This document shows positions 15,323 to 21,334 of a stretch of DNA of 47,110 nt, in pieces (position 1 is the first letter of the stretch; every line of letters begins with the position of its first letter). Below the pieces are notes generated by a model. It was given only the letters and a program-made list of their open reading frames with translations. It was not told the origin of the DNA and did no database searches. The stretch lies in IMG/VR virus record IMGVR_UViG_3300018414_000010, positions 1 to 47,110 of that record; one strand, 5' to 3'. Source of the stretch: a virus. The translations under genes and the position numbers were made by a program.

Positions 15323-15774
15323 TAGATAATGACGATACCCTGCCAATGCCAGAGGTTATCTATGCTGGACGAAGCAACAACACGCGCAACCATGATACGG
15401 GACTGCCTGAGCCTGATTTCCTCTGGCTATCGTATGAACAGGTTTACGAGGGTTATCCACCCTATACCCGCTATGTACGGGCCGATCTGGCAGAAACCCG
15501 AGCGGATGACGGGTGGAGGCTGATAGAGAGTGCGCCGAAGGATGGGACATTGATTGATTTGTTCACCGAAGGCGGGTTTAGGTTCCCTAGCTGTCGATGG
15601 AATCCAAGTTATAACCCAGGATATGAGGAAGACGGACTCGGATTCTGGGAAGAGTTGGTTTCCGGAACGGTTGACAAGTTTACAGGGATTGGCCCGTACG
15701 GTTGTTCAGACGACGATTTTAGCCACTGGCAACCGCTTCCCGCACCACCCCAAACACCGGAGGACAAGCCATGA
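15319..15774 (+). CDS. DUF551-like protein (151 aa)
   Basis: A 151-residue protein. The C-terminal part has the pattern GWRLIESAPKDGTLIDLF ... FSHWQPLPAPP, which resembles the DUF551-type proteins frequent in phages and prophages (WQPIETAPKDGT ... THWMPLP). The N-terminal ~60 residues are acidic and carry a separate LPEPDFLWLSYEQVYEG segment. Function unknown. The start overlaps the preceding stop, and its own stop overlaps the next ATG. Confidence 0.65.
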   Translation: MIDNDDTLPMPEVIYAGRSNNTRNHDTGLPEPDFLWLSYEQVYEGYPPYTRYVRADLAETRADDGWRLIESAPKDGTLIDLFTEGGFRFPSCRWNPSYNPGYEEDGLGFWEELVSGTVDKFTGIGPYGCSDDDFSHWQPLPAPPQTPEDKP

Positions 15775-16025
15775 CCCACAGCATCCAAACACAAAGGCTC
15801 GAATATGTTTACATCAAGGATCATCTCGAACGTGCGCGCGCTATTGCGAAGGCCGGGGATTTGTCGATCGTCGCCGCGCTTGACACTTGTATCGTCGGAT
15901 GCATCGCCGCGATCGAGAATATCAACGAGCAGGAACGTCAGCAAAGAAGTGCAGCTATGGACTCCGCGCGCGATACTATCATTAGTTTCCCCGGAAACTT
16001 TGTGCACGTCATCGGTGAACGATAA
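15771..16025 (+). CDS. Small hypothetical protein (84 aa)
   Basis: An 84-residue helical protein (IKDHLERARAIAKAGDLSIV ... IAAIENINEQERQQRSAAMD) coupled at both ends by four- or one-base overlaps. No family recognised. Confidence 0.55.
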   Translation: MTHSIQTQRLEYVYIKDHLERARAIAKAGDLSIVAALDTCIVGCIAAIENINEQERQQRSAAMDSARDTIISFPGNFVHVIGER

Positions 16026-16207
16026 TGACCATCTGTAAATGCTGCGGACAAGACCGCGACTGGATCAATGAGATTTTCGAGGATGATGATCCGGATTTCA
16101 TGTTCGAGGATTTGCGACTGTCGCAGCCCGGGCTAATCGACCTTTCTGGCATGCCGGACCCGTTTGATGAGGCTATGATTGAGCGCGTGGGGAAGACTTT
16201 GCAATGA
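16025..16207 (+). CDS. Small acidic protein with one CxxC (60 aa)
   Basis: A 60-residue, very acidic protein beginning MTICKCCGQDRDW; the CKCC motif at the N-terminus may bind zinc. It overlaps the next gene by four bases. Its charge would suit a DNA-mimic or protein-interaction role, but nothing proves this. Confidence 0.5.
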   Translation: MTICKCCGQDRDWINEIFEDDDPDFMFEDLRLSQPGLIDLSGMPDPFDEAMIERVGKTLQ

Positions 16208-16470
16208 CTGAAAAATATCGCCCATCAAACGGATCAGAAGGCGAATGGTTCATGGATAAATTCTGCCATCAATGCGCTAGGTCAAATCTTGAAGACGAGA
16301 GCAAGGTTCCGTGCGGCATCCTGGGCTTGATGCTGGGTCTCAGTGAAGACCATAAGGATTATCCTAAAGAGCTGATCGAGGATGAAAATGGGCCGCGCTG
16401 TACGGCGTTTATTCCTGAAGGCGACCCTATACCGGAACAACGTTGTGAATTGACCAGAGAATTATTTTAA
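16204..16470 (+). CDS. Conserved phage protein (YRPSNGSEGEWFMDKFC)
   Basis: An 88-residue protein with YRPSNGSEGEWFMDKFCHQC near the N-terminus, a segment I recognise from small uncharacterised proteins of phages and prophages. Two cysteine pairs (CHQC and later CGI/CTAF) may bind a metal. Function unknown. It is the last coupled gene of the cluster. Confidence 0.65.
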   Translation: MTEKYRPSNGSEGEWFMDKFCHQCARSNLEDESKVPCGILGLMLGLSEDHKDYPKELIEDENGPRCTAFIPEGDPIPEQRCELTRELF

Positions 16471-16512
16471 AATCCCTGCTAAACTGGACCATCAACAACA
16501 GGAGTTTTAAAA

Positions 16513-16689
16513 ATGGGTTTAGTGGTTCTTGCATACGTCCTTCTGGGCGGTCTGTCGATCAACGGGTATAATGCCGCGCAGGCTGGCCATCCGGTCGAGA
16601 GCGTGGGCGATTTCAAGCACGCCGTTGTCGCGGAATACTATGTCATTAAGGCGCGCCCGGGTTTCGTGTCTTATAAACTGAATGATTAG
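16513..16689 (+). CDS. Small protein with hydrophobic N-terminus (58 aa)
   Basis: A 58-residue frame with CAGGAG before its ATG. The first ~20 residues (MGLVVLAYVLLGGLSINGYN) are hydrophobic and would act as a membrane anchor or weak signal peptide. The rest is polar. It ends seven bases before the tRNA-like gene and could be co-transcribed with it. Confidence 0.55.
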   Translation: MGLVVLAYVLLGGLSINGYNAAQAGHPVESVGDFKHAVVAEYYVIKARPGFVSYKLND

Positions 16690-16695
16690 AATTCG

Positions 16696-16831
16696 TGATG
16701 GGTGGCGGAACTGGTATACGCTGCGTGGTTAAAAGCCTGCCTTAGCTGCTTCCTGAATTAACAGGGGGTGCTGTAGAAGAGAACTACGGTGGGATGGAAG
16801 ATCCCTTGAGGGTTCGAATCCCTCTCCATCA
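16696..16831 (+). tRNA. tRNA-Leu-like gene with ~48-base insertion in the anticodon loop
   Basis: Acceptor stem TGATGGG/TCCATCA (16696-16702, 16825-16831), a Leu-type D arm GCG-GAACTGGTATA-CGC (16705-16721), a class II variable arm GGGAT-GGAAG-ATCCC (16791-16805) and a perfect T arm GAGGG-TTCGAAT-CCCTC (16808-16824) are all present. CGTGG (16724-16728) can pair with CTACG (16784-16788) as an anticodon stem, but the loop between them is 55 bases, not 7. The loop holds a 9-base hairpin (16747-16755 with 16762-16770). Some 48-base excisions would leave a Leu anticodon (GAG or AAG). No CCA is encoded and base 73 is T, where leucine tRNAs usually have A. It may be an intron-bearing tRNA, a decayed tRNA or a tRNA mimic. 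Confidence 0.6.
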
Positions 16832-16839
16832 TGAAAACG

Positions 16840-16873
16840 AAAAGGCCGCCCCAGCAATGGAAGGCGGCCTTTT
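16840..16873. terminator. Bidirectional rho-independent terminator
   Basis: AAAAGGCCGCC (16840-16850) and GGCGGCCTTTT (16863-16873) form an 11-base stem flanked by A and T runs. It separates the rightward unit ending in the tRNA-like gene from the leftward unit ending in the cold-shock gene. Confidence 0.9.
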
Positions 16874-16889
16874 CTATCCCCGAGGGGAA

Positions 16890-17102
16890 TTACTGAAGTT
16901 CGACGTCAACGGCACCAGTCTTGCCGTTCTTTGTTTCCAGCGCGTAGGTGACTTTCTGGCCTTCGACAAGACCATTTAGGCTGGCATGCGCCAAGGCTGA
17001 TTTGTGGACAAACACGTCTGTACCACCGGCATCAGGCAGCAGGAAGCCAAACCCCTTATCGACCGCATACCATTTTACGATTCCTGTATAACGTTCACTC
17101 AT
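16890..17102 (-). CDS. Cold-shock domain protein
   Basis: A 70-residue single-domain cold-shock protein. It has the RNP-1-like GFGFLLP (usually KGFGFI) and RNP-2-like VFVHKSAL segments and the opening GIVKWYAVDKGFGF. These proteins bind single-stranded RNA/DNA and melt mRNA structures. ATG 17102 is chosen because the domain starts there and AGGAAG lies upstream. Its first eight bases overlap the previous gene. Phage copies may aid late translation or antitermination; that is inference. Confidence 0.92.
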   Translation of the reverse strand: MSERYTGIVKWYAVDKGFGFLLPDAGGTDVFVHKSALAHASLNGLVEGQKVTYALETKNGKTGAVDVELQ

Positions 17103-17340
17103 TTCCGTGTTCTTCCTCGTCATGCTCGATTGTTTTTTCGGTCTGGATATCTTCATCCAGCTTTGCATCCGGTGCAACATAATTTTGAACGGCCTCGGTG
17201 CTCATAAATACGACCTTGCCATCGTTCAGGGGGAATTGATAACCACCCTCAACCTGATTGATATGGGCGCAACCCAGATCGGCCTGGATGGCCTCAAGGT
17301 TCCGGTTCAGGATCTGCTTTTCAGTGGGTTCATCGGCCAT
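17095..17340 (-). CDS. Small acidic hypothetical protein (81 aa)
   Basis: An 81-residue acidic protein ending in a run of Glu and His (TIEHDEEEHGNE). I prefer ATG 17340 because AAGGA is six bases upstream. The ATG at 17346, which overlaps the RusA stop, is too close to that site. No family recognised. Confidence 0.55.
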   Translation of the reverse strand: MADEPTEKQILNRNLEAIQADLGCAHINQVEGGYQFPLNDGKVVFMSTEAVQNYVAPDAKLDEDIQTEKTIEHDEEEHGNE

Positions 17341-17342
17341 GG

Positions 17343-17810
17343 TCATTCCTTCGGCTGCGGGTTGAATATCAGGTCAGGATCATCATACCGCCGATCTGGC
17401 ACCTCGTAAATCCTGACCATGACACGGGCGGCACCATGGCTGACATGGCGCCGGTGGGCGACGATCTGATCGATTTGTTTATCATTGACGAAGAATTTAT
17501 CCTGAAGGAAATCCTGCAGGGCTTTGATGCGGTTATCGACATCGCTGTTTAGCGTCCCATTGGCACCATCGATAAAGCAGAAAATGCATTCCAGGCGCAG
17601 GCGTCCGGTGAATTTCTCGCTCGGTTTATAGGGATATTGCTGCCGATATGAGATTAAGGCGTACTGCAGCCATTCCTCGTATTCCGGTGATCGGGTGCGG
17701 CCTTTCATCCATTTTCCTGTGGTCTTGTCGCGATAACCTTTGGTCAGGACGTGAGAGGCATTAACGCTGACGGGCATCGGTAAAGTGATCTGATAAAACG
17801 GTATATCCAT
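17343..17810 (-). CDS. rusA: RusA-like Holliday junction resolvase
   Basis: A 155-residue endonuclease of the RusA family. The catalytic acids lie in NSDVDNRIKALQDFLQ (Asp about 90 and 92, Lys about 96) and in FFVNDKQIDQI (Asp about 110). These bind the metal and cleave four-way junctions symmetrically. The opening beta strand and the VSVNASH turn are also typical. With the YqaJ exonuclease and RecT across the control region it completes a phage recombination and packaging-substrate pathway. It starts 16 bases after a terminator. Confidence 0.92.
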   Translation of the reverse strand: MDIPFYQITLPMPVSVNASHVLTKGYRDKTTGKWMKGRTRSPEYEEWLQYALISYRQQYPYKPSEKFTGRLRLECIFCFIDGANGTLNSDVDNRIKALQDFLQDKFFVNDKQIDQIVAHRRHVSHGAARVMVRIYEVPDRRYDDPDLIFNPQPKE

Positions 17811-17825
17811 TGCTGATTTCTTTCG

Positions 17826-17855
17826 AAAAAAAAGCCCGGGTTTTTACGCCCGGGC
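17826..17855 (-). terminator. Rho-independent terminator after GapR-like gene
   Basis: On the minus strand GCCCGGG and CCCGGGC form a 7-base G/C stem (17855-17849 with 17840-17834) followed by eight T residues (17833-17826). It should stop or attenuate leftward transcription between the GapR-like gene and rusA, lowering rusA and downstream expression. Confidence 0.88.
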
Positions 17856-17876
17856 GAGGTAAGGGGTGGCAAGGAA

Positions 17877-18317
17877 CTAGTTGACTGCGGCCTGCATGGC
17901 ACCAGCGACATCGGCACCATTGTTCTTTTTCGAGCCGCCCTTATAGACTTCGCTGATCGCGGCGTCGGCGGTGCGTTGCGGGGCAGGACCCTGGACAGAG
18001 ATTTCAATATTCTGTTTTTGATCGAACAAATCCATTTGCTGCATAAAGCCCATTTCGGTCATATAGGCGAGGAACGATTTGATCGTGTCGTATGCCTTGG
18101 TCTCTTCCATGTTCATGAATTTCATGGCGAGTTTGAATGCCATCTTATTGCCGCCAGCCTCTTCCACCTTGTTCCATTCATCGGAAACATCGCCTTTGAT
18201 GGTGGCCATCTTCGTATCCAGCGCATCCAGACGACCTTTGAATTTGTTCATTTCAGCCAGCGTCAATCCGCCGTGCTGAATAGCCTTTTTGCCGGTGTGT
18301 TTTTCTTCTGCAGTCAT
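17877..18317 (-). CDS. GapR-like (DUF2312-like) DNA-binding protein candidate
   Basis: A 146-residue protein. Residues ~15-85 (KFKGRLDALDTKMATIKGDV ... MTEMG) align by eye, without gaps, to the heptad layout and length of Caulobacter GapR: a long helix, a Gly-Gly break, a basic helix and a final Y..x(4)G helix. Identity is low. GapR clamps overtwisted DNA ahead of forks and RNA polymerase. A ~60-residue tail (DLFDQKQNIEISVQGPAPQR ...) is additional to GapR. ATG 18317 has GAGGAG upstream. It has its own promoter and a strong terminator, implying high independent expression. GapR homology is my inference; an unrelated coiled-coil protein is possible. Confidence 0.55.
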   Translation of the reverse strand: MTAEEKHTGKKAIQHGGLTLAEMNKFKGRLDALDTKMATIKGDVSDEWNKVEEAGGNKMAFKLAMKFMNMEETKAYDTIKSFLAYMTEMGFMQQMDLFDQKQNIEISVQGPAPQRTADAAISEVYKGGSKKNNGADVAGAMQAAVN

Positions 18318-18360
18318 TTGAAAATTCTCCTCGTGATTCGGTGTCGTGATTGACAAGACG

Positions 18361-18388
18361 AGGTTACGCCCGATTGCTATTTTGTCAA
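18361..18388 (-). promoter_or_regulatory. Promoter of the GapR-like gene
   Basis: On the minus strand a consensus TTGACA (18388-18383) and TAACCT (18366-18361) are 16 bases apart, with a predicted 35-40-base leader before the ATG at 18317. An ATTGCTATTTTGTC box (18373-18386, plus orientation) covers the spacer and -35, so the promoter is likely repressible. Confidence 0.7.
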
Positions 18389-18396
18389 GGCAGGGA

Positions 18397-18612
18397 TCAA
18401 TCGATATCCGGCATTTTGAACAGGCTTGTCCGGGTAGAGCAAAGCTTCTTGTGTTCGGCGCAATAGACTGATTCGGCTTCACGGTATGCCGCGCAGATCG
18501 TGGCCGCGCGCGTTCTGGGGTCGCCTGAAATGTATTGGCATAGGTTCTGGGTGCAGACGTCTAGGAACGCCTCAACGGAATACGGGACCGGCTTATGCAG
18601 CGGGTTCGGCAT
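18397..18612 (-). CDS. Small Cys-rich hypothetical protein (71 aa)
   Basis: A 71-residue protein with five cysteines (CTQNLC, CAAY, CAEH, KLC), downstream of and overlapping the repressor-like gene by 20 bases, with AAGGGG before its ATG. No family is recognised. Its conserved-looking helix (DPRTRAATICAAYREAESV) suggests a compact helical fold. Confidence 0.55.
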   Translation of the reverse strand: MPNPLHKPVPYSVEAFLDVCTQNLCQYISGDPRTRAATICAAYREAESVYCAEHKKLCSTRTSLFKMPDID

Positions 18613-18850
18613 CCATTACCCCTTCGGCGATGAAAGCGGCATGAACGGCGCGGATTTTATCCCATTTCGGGGTGATCGCCCCGGTCTTCATGCGGTTGAA
18701 ATAAGTCTTTTCGAAGCCGTGTTTCGCGCAGAACTGGTCCTCGCGCAGGGGTGATTCGGCTCTGGTGGCCAAAATCTTAAGAAATTCAGGCCATCTTGCG
18801 CAGGTTTCCCGGCGTGCGGCCTTGGCTTGGAGGGTTTCTTCTTTCTTCAT
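18593..18850 (-). CDS. Repressor-like helix-turn-helix protein
   Basis: An 85-residue protein. Residues ~33-70 (LREDQFCAKHGFEKTYFNRM, then KTGAITPKWDKIRAVHAAF) have the four-helix pattern of a short XRE/Cro-type DNA-binding domain. It is divergently transcribed from the exonuclease/RecT unit, the usual position for a CI- or Cro-like repressor. ATG 18850 lies about eight bases from its -10 box, so the mRNA has almost no leader. An AATTGCTGAA box lies between its -35 and -10, suggesting autoregulation. No C-terminal dimerisation or protease domain is present, so it is more Cro-like than CI-like. Confidence 0.75.
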   Translation of the reverse strand: MKKEETLQAKAARRETCARWPEFLKILATRAESPLREDQFCAKHGFEKTYFNRMKTGAITPKWDKIRAVHAAFIAEGVMDAEPAA

Positions 18851-18858
18851 GAACTCGA

Positions 18859-18886
18859 TTATTAGCCAATTGCTGAAATAAATCAA
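18859..18886 (-). promoter_or_regulatory. Promoter of the repressor-like gene
   Basis: On the minus strand TTGATT (18886-18881) and TAATAA (18864-18859) are 16 bases apart. The spacer contains the operator-like box CAATTGCTGAA (18867-18877). With the ATG at 18850, transcription probably begins within zero to four bases of the start codon. Confidence 0.7.
18867..18877 (+). promoter_or_regulatory. Operator-like box CAATTGCTGAA, copy 2
   Basis: Identical to the boxes at 11838 and 18928. With the preceding TTAGC it makes an imperfect inverted repeat, TTAGC-CAATT-GCTGAA, as expected for a dimeric repressor site. It occupies the spacer of the repressor promoter. Confidence 0.65.
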
Positions 18887-18927
18887 GGGTGTCGGTTATC
18901 GTGGTATCTGCCGGGTCTGGTTACCCC

Positions 18928-18938
18928 CAATTGCTGAA
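18928..18938 (+). promoter_or_regulatory. Operator-like box CAATTGCTGAA, copy 3
   Basis: Third exact copy, nine bases upstream of the -35 box of the rightward promoter. A related AATTGCTATTTT follows at 18945. Copies 2 and 3 are 61 bases apart, about six helical turns, which would suit cooperative binding on one DNA face. Confidence 0.65.
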
Positions 18939-18946
18939 AAAGGTAA

Positions 18947-18974
18947 TTGCTATTTTATCTGGGACGGGTATTAT
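18947..18974 (+). promoter_or_regulatory. Rightward promoter for recombination unit R2
   Basis: TTGCTA (18947-18952), a 16-base spacer and TATTAT (18969-18974) lie about 40 bases before the first rightward gene. The -35 element is inside an AATTGCTATTTTATC box and is next to operator copy 3. Confidence 0.7.
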
Positions 18975-19012
18975 CACGTCAACGAAACATTTTTCACAAA
19001 AAGGAACCAGCA

Positions 19013-20236
19013 ATGACCAATGAAGCGCGCCTTTCCATCGGTGCCAATAATCCCCCGGCAGAAGAGCAATTGTTAATCGACAAACTCCGTGCCGACAATT
19101 CCGATATCCTCATGGTTTATGAGGCCGCCCTGAACAAAGAGGCAGAAATCCCGACTGAGGTCACCACTGATGAGGAATCGGGCAAGGTTTCCGATTATCT
19201 GAAAAAGCTTAAAACTGCCAAGAAAATGCTTGACGGTGCCCGAGAAACGGAAAAGGCCCCGTATACCGCAAAAGCGAACGTGGTCCAGTCATTTTTCAAA
19301 GGCCGGATGGAAAAATGCGATGAAATAATCAAGCGCGTTGAGGTCCCGCTGGCCGCCTTCCTCAAAAAGAAAGAGGACGAAAAACGCCGCGCCGCCGAAG
19401 CCAAGGCCCGCGCAGATAAGGAAGAGGCGGACCGTAAACTGCGCGAGGCCAAAGAGGCGGAAGAGCGTGCCCTGAAGGCACAGCGCGAAGCCGAGGCCGA
19501 GGCGCGCCGTATTGAGGAAGAAAAGCAAAAGGCTGCCAAGGCTGCGGAGGAGGAGGCCGCACGGGTTAAGGCCGCCGCTGAAGCCGAAGCGAAGCGGGTC
19601 GCCGACGAGGCCGCCGCCAAGCTGAAAGCCGCTCAGGACGAAATTGACCGTCTGAATAAAGAAAAGGCGGACCGAGAAGCCGCCGCTGCGCAGAAAATCT
19701 TGCAGGACGAGGCCGACAAAGCTGCCGAGGTGAAGGCCAAGGAAGAGCAAAAAGCTGCCGAGGCTCGACTGAAAGAAGCCAGTAAAGAGGTTAAAGCTGC
19801 GGCCAAAGAAGGCAATGAAATCCTGAAGGAAGCGGCCAAAGAGGTCAAGGAACTCGAACGTGAAACCCGCGTTGAAATGGCCGAAATGGATCATTCTTTG
19901 AAAGAGGTCAATAAGGAGGCATCGCAGGCGCTGCGCGAGAGCGGTGCGGCCTTTGATGATGCGGTGCGCCATGACAAGTTGGCTGCAAAGTCTGAACGTG
20001 CAGCCGATGAGAAAGGCAGCCTTCTTTCCCGTACCCGCGGCGATGCAAGCCTTGCCAGCGTGACCGAAACGTATGTGGGCGATGTTCTTGATCGCGATGC
20101 TCTGGACCTTGAAACCCTGCGCGATCATATCCCGTTCTCCGCGCTGGAACAGGCCGTCAATTCCTTCGTCCGCGCCGGTGGGCGTGAATTGAAGGGTGCC
20201 CGAATCTATCAGCAAACGAAAACGGCGATCAGATAA
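19013..20236 (+). CDS. Long coiled-coil protein of the exonuclease/RecT operon
   Basis: A 407-residue protein. The N-terminal ~120 residues are globular. Residues ~120-320 are an Ala/Glu/Lys-rich continuous coiled coil. The last ~65 residues (RTRGDASLASVTETYVGDVL ... VRAGGRELKGARIY) are a conserved C-terminal domain that I recognise from phage proteins lying next to recombination genes. AGGAA precedes the ATG at 19013; an upstream in-frame ATG at 18947 overlaps the promoter and is rejected. A role as an assembly platform for the exonuclease and RecT is inferred from the operon only. Confidence 0.75.
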   Translation: MTNEARLSIGANNPPAEEQLLIDKLRADNSDILMVYEAALNKEAEIPTEVTTDEESGKVSDYLKKLKTAKKMLDGARETEKAPYTAKANVVQSFFKGRMEKCDEIIKRVEVPLAAFLKKKEDEKRRAAEAKARADKEEADRKLREAKEAEERALKAQREAEAEARRIEEEKQKAAKAAEEEAARVKAAAEAEAKRVADEAAAKLKAAQDEIDRLNKEKADREAAAAQKILQDEADKAAEVKAKEEQKAAEARLKEASKEVKAAAKEGNEILKEAAKEVKELERETRVEMAEMDHSLKEVNKEASQALRESGAAFDDAVRHDKLAAKSERAADEKGSLLSRTRGDASLASVTETYVGDVLDRDALDLETLRDHIPFSALEQAVNSFVRAGGRELKGARIYQQTKTAIR

Positions 20237-20409
20237 TGACACCCGATGAAATGGTAAGAAATGGATCCTCAATGATTATCCGGGGAGCGCACCAATCAAT
20301 AGCTGACACCATCAGAATTGTTTCTAAATCTGAGAAGATAAAGAACATGTCTGGAGTCGAAGCATGTGAAGAAATCGCCAGAATGTTAGAGAGTGCAATT
20401 GCTTCTTAA
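20236..20409 (+). CDS. Small hypothetical protein (57 aa)
   Basis: A 57-residue helical frame (MTPDEMVRNGSSMIIRGAHQ ...) coupled by TAATG to the coiled-coil gene and overlapping the exonuclease start by 17 bases. No family recognised. Its position suggests expression with the recombination genes. Confidence 0.55.
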   Translation: MTPDEMVRNGSSMIIRGAHQSIADTIRIVSKSEKIKNMSGVEACEEIARMLESAIAS

Positions 20410-21334
20410 ATTTGACAATGAAGCCGAATGGCTTGAGGCCAGAAAGCAGGACGTCACCTCTACGGAGGTAGCGGCCCTGTTTGGTCTAAATCCTTATAAA
20501 AGCCGCCTCCGTCTTTGGCATGAGAAAGCCGGTACCATTGAGCCAGACTTTGTCGAAAGCGATGGAACGAAGTGGGGACGCCGCCTTCAAATCCCAGTCG
20601 GCATGGGAATATGTGAGGATGAATGCTGGACCGGCGACGATCTGACCGGGTTCTATGCCCGCGATCCGGTCCGCCGCCTTGGATCTTCATTCGATCTTGG
20701 AGTTGTCTCGATCGAGCGTGGCCGGGGATTGCTTGAGGTCAAGATTGCCGACAACTTCCGCGAGGACGATGGCTGGTTCAAAGACAAAGCCCCGCTCCAC
20801 TATGAATTCCAGATCCAGAACGAAATGCATTGTGCCCGCATCGATACGCCAGAGGTGAACTGGGGCGCACTGGGTTGCCTTGGCAAGCGACAGGCCGTCC
20901 GCCTCTACATTCGTGAATACGATGCCAAAGTCGGTGATCTGATCAATGAAGAGGTCGAAAGTTTCTGGCGCAGCATCACCGCCGGCCGGCCGCCGAAACC
21001 TGATTACACCGTTGACTCCGATCTTCTCGAAAGCCTGCGTAAGCCGCTGCGATCAGGCGATGTGATTAATCTTTCAACCAATAACAGAGCCATGGATCTT
21101 GCTGCGTCATACGATAATCTGCGAGAAATTCGCGGCCCATTGCAGGATCAAATTGACGTTATAAATGCTGAAATGGACACGATTAAGAGCGAACTCTGGG
21201 CTATTATCGGACGCAACGAAAAGGCGATTATCGGGCCTTATACAATCGGGGCCAGAGAAACGAAAGTCGAGGAATTTATAAACTATGGGCATACCCGCCG
21301 TGGGTTCTCATTCAACAAAAAGAAAGGCCAATAA
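20393..21334 (+). CDS. YqaJ-type recombination exonuclease
   Basis: A 313-residue lambda-exonuclease-like (YqaJ) nuclease. Asp of GSSFDLGVV (about 101) and the EVK triad of GLLEVKIAD (about 115-117) are the metal-binding PD-(D/E)XK residues. HYEFQIQNEMHC (about 136) is the conserved Q motif. In related proteins the early motif has a glutamate (G..LE); here the position reads RRLQ, possibly a Glu-to-Gln change. It digests one strand to make substrate for RecT. The start is probably GTG 20393 or TTG 20399. The C-terminal ~100 residues form a helical extension. Confidence 0.88.
   Translation: MQLLLKFDNEAEWLEARKQDVTSTEVAALFGLNPYKSRLRLWHEKAGTIEPDFVESDGTKWGRRLQIPVGMGICEDECWTGDDLTGFYARDPVRRLGSSFDLGVVSIERGRGLLEVKIADNFREDDGWFKDKAPLHYEFQIQNEMHCARIDTPEVNWGALGCLGKRQAVRLYIREYDAKVGDLINEEVESFWRSITAGRPPKPDYTVDSDLLESLRKPLRSGDVINLSTNNRAMDLAASYDNLREIRGPLQDQIDVINAEMDTIKSELWAIIGRNEKAIIGPYTIGARETKVEEFINYGHTRRGFSFNKKKGQ

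Noticed and set aside
16729-16783. Group I intron in the tRNA-like gene
   Set aside because: The insertion is about 48 bases, far below the size of a group I core, and no P/Q/R/S elements are seen.
19289-20272. Long minus-strand frame opposite the coiled-coil gene
   Set aside because: It is an artefact of the Ala/Glu/Lys-rich repeat composition read backwards; no start signals and it would collide with the operon.
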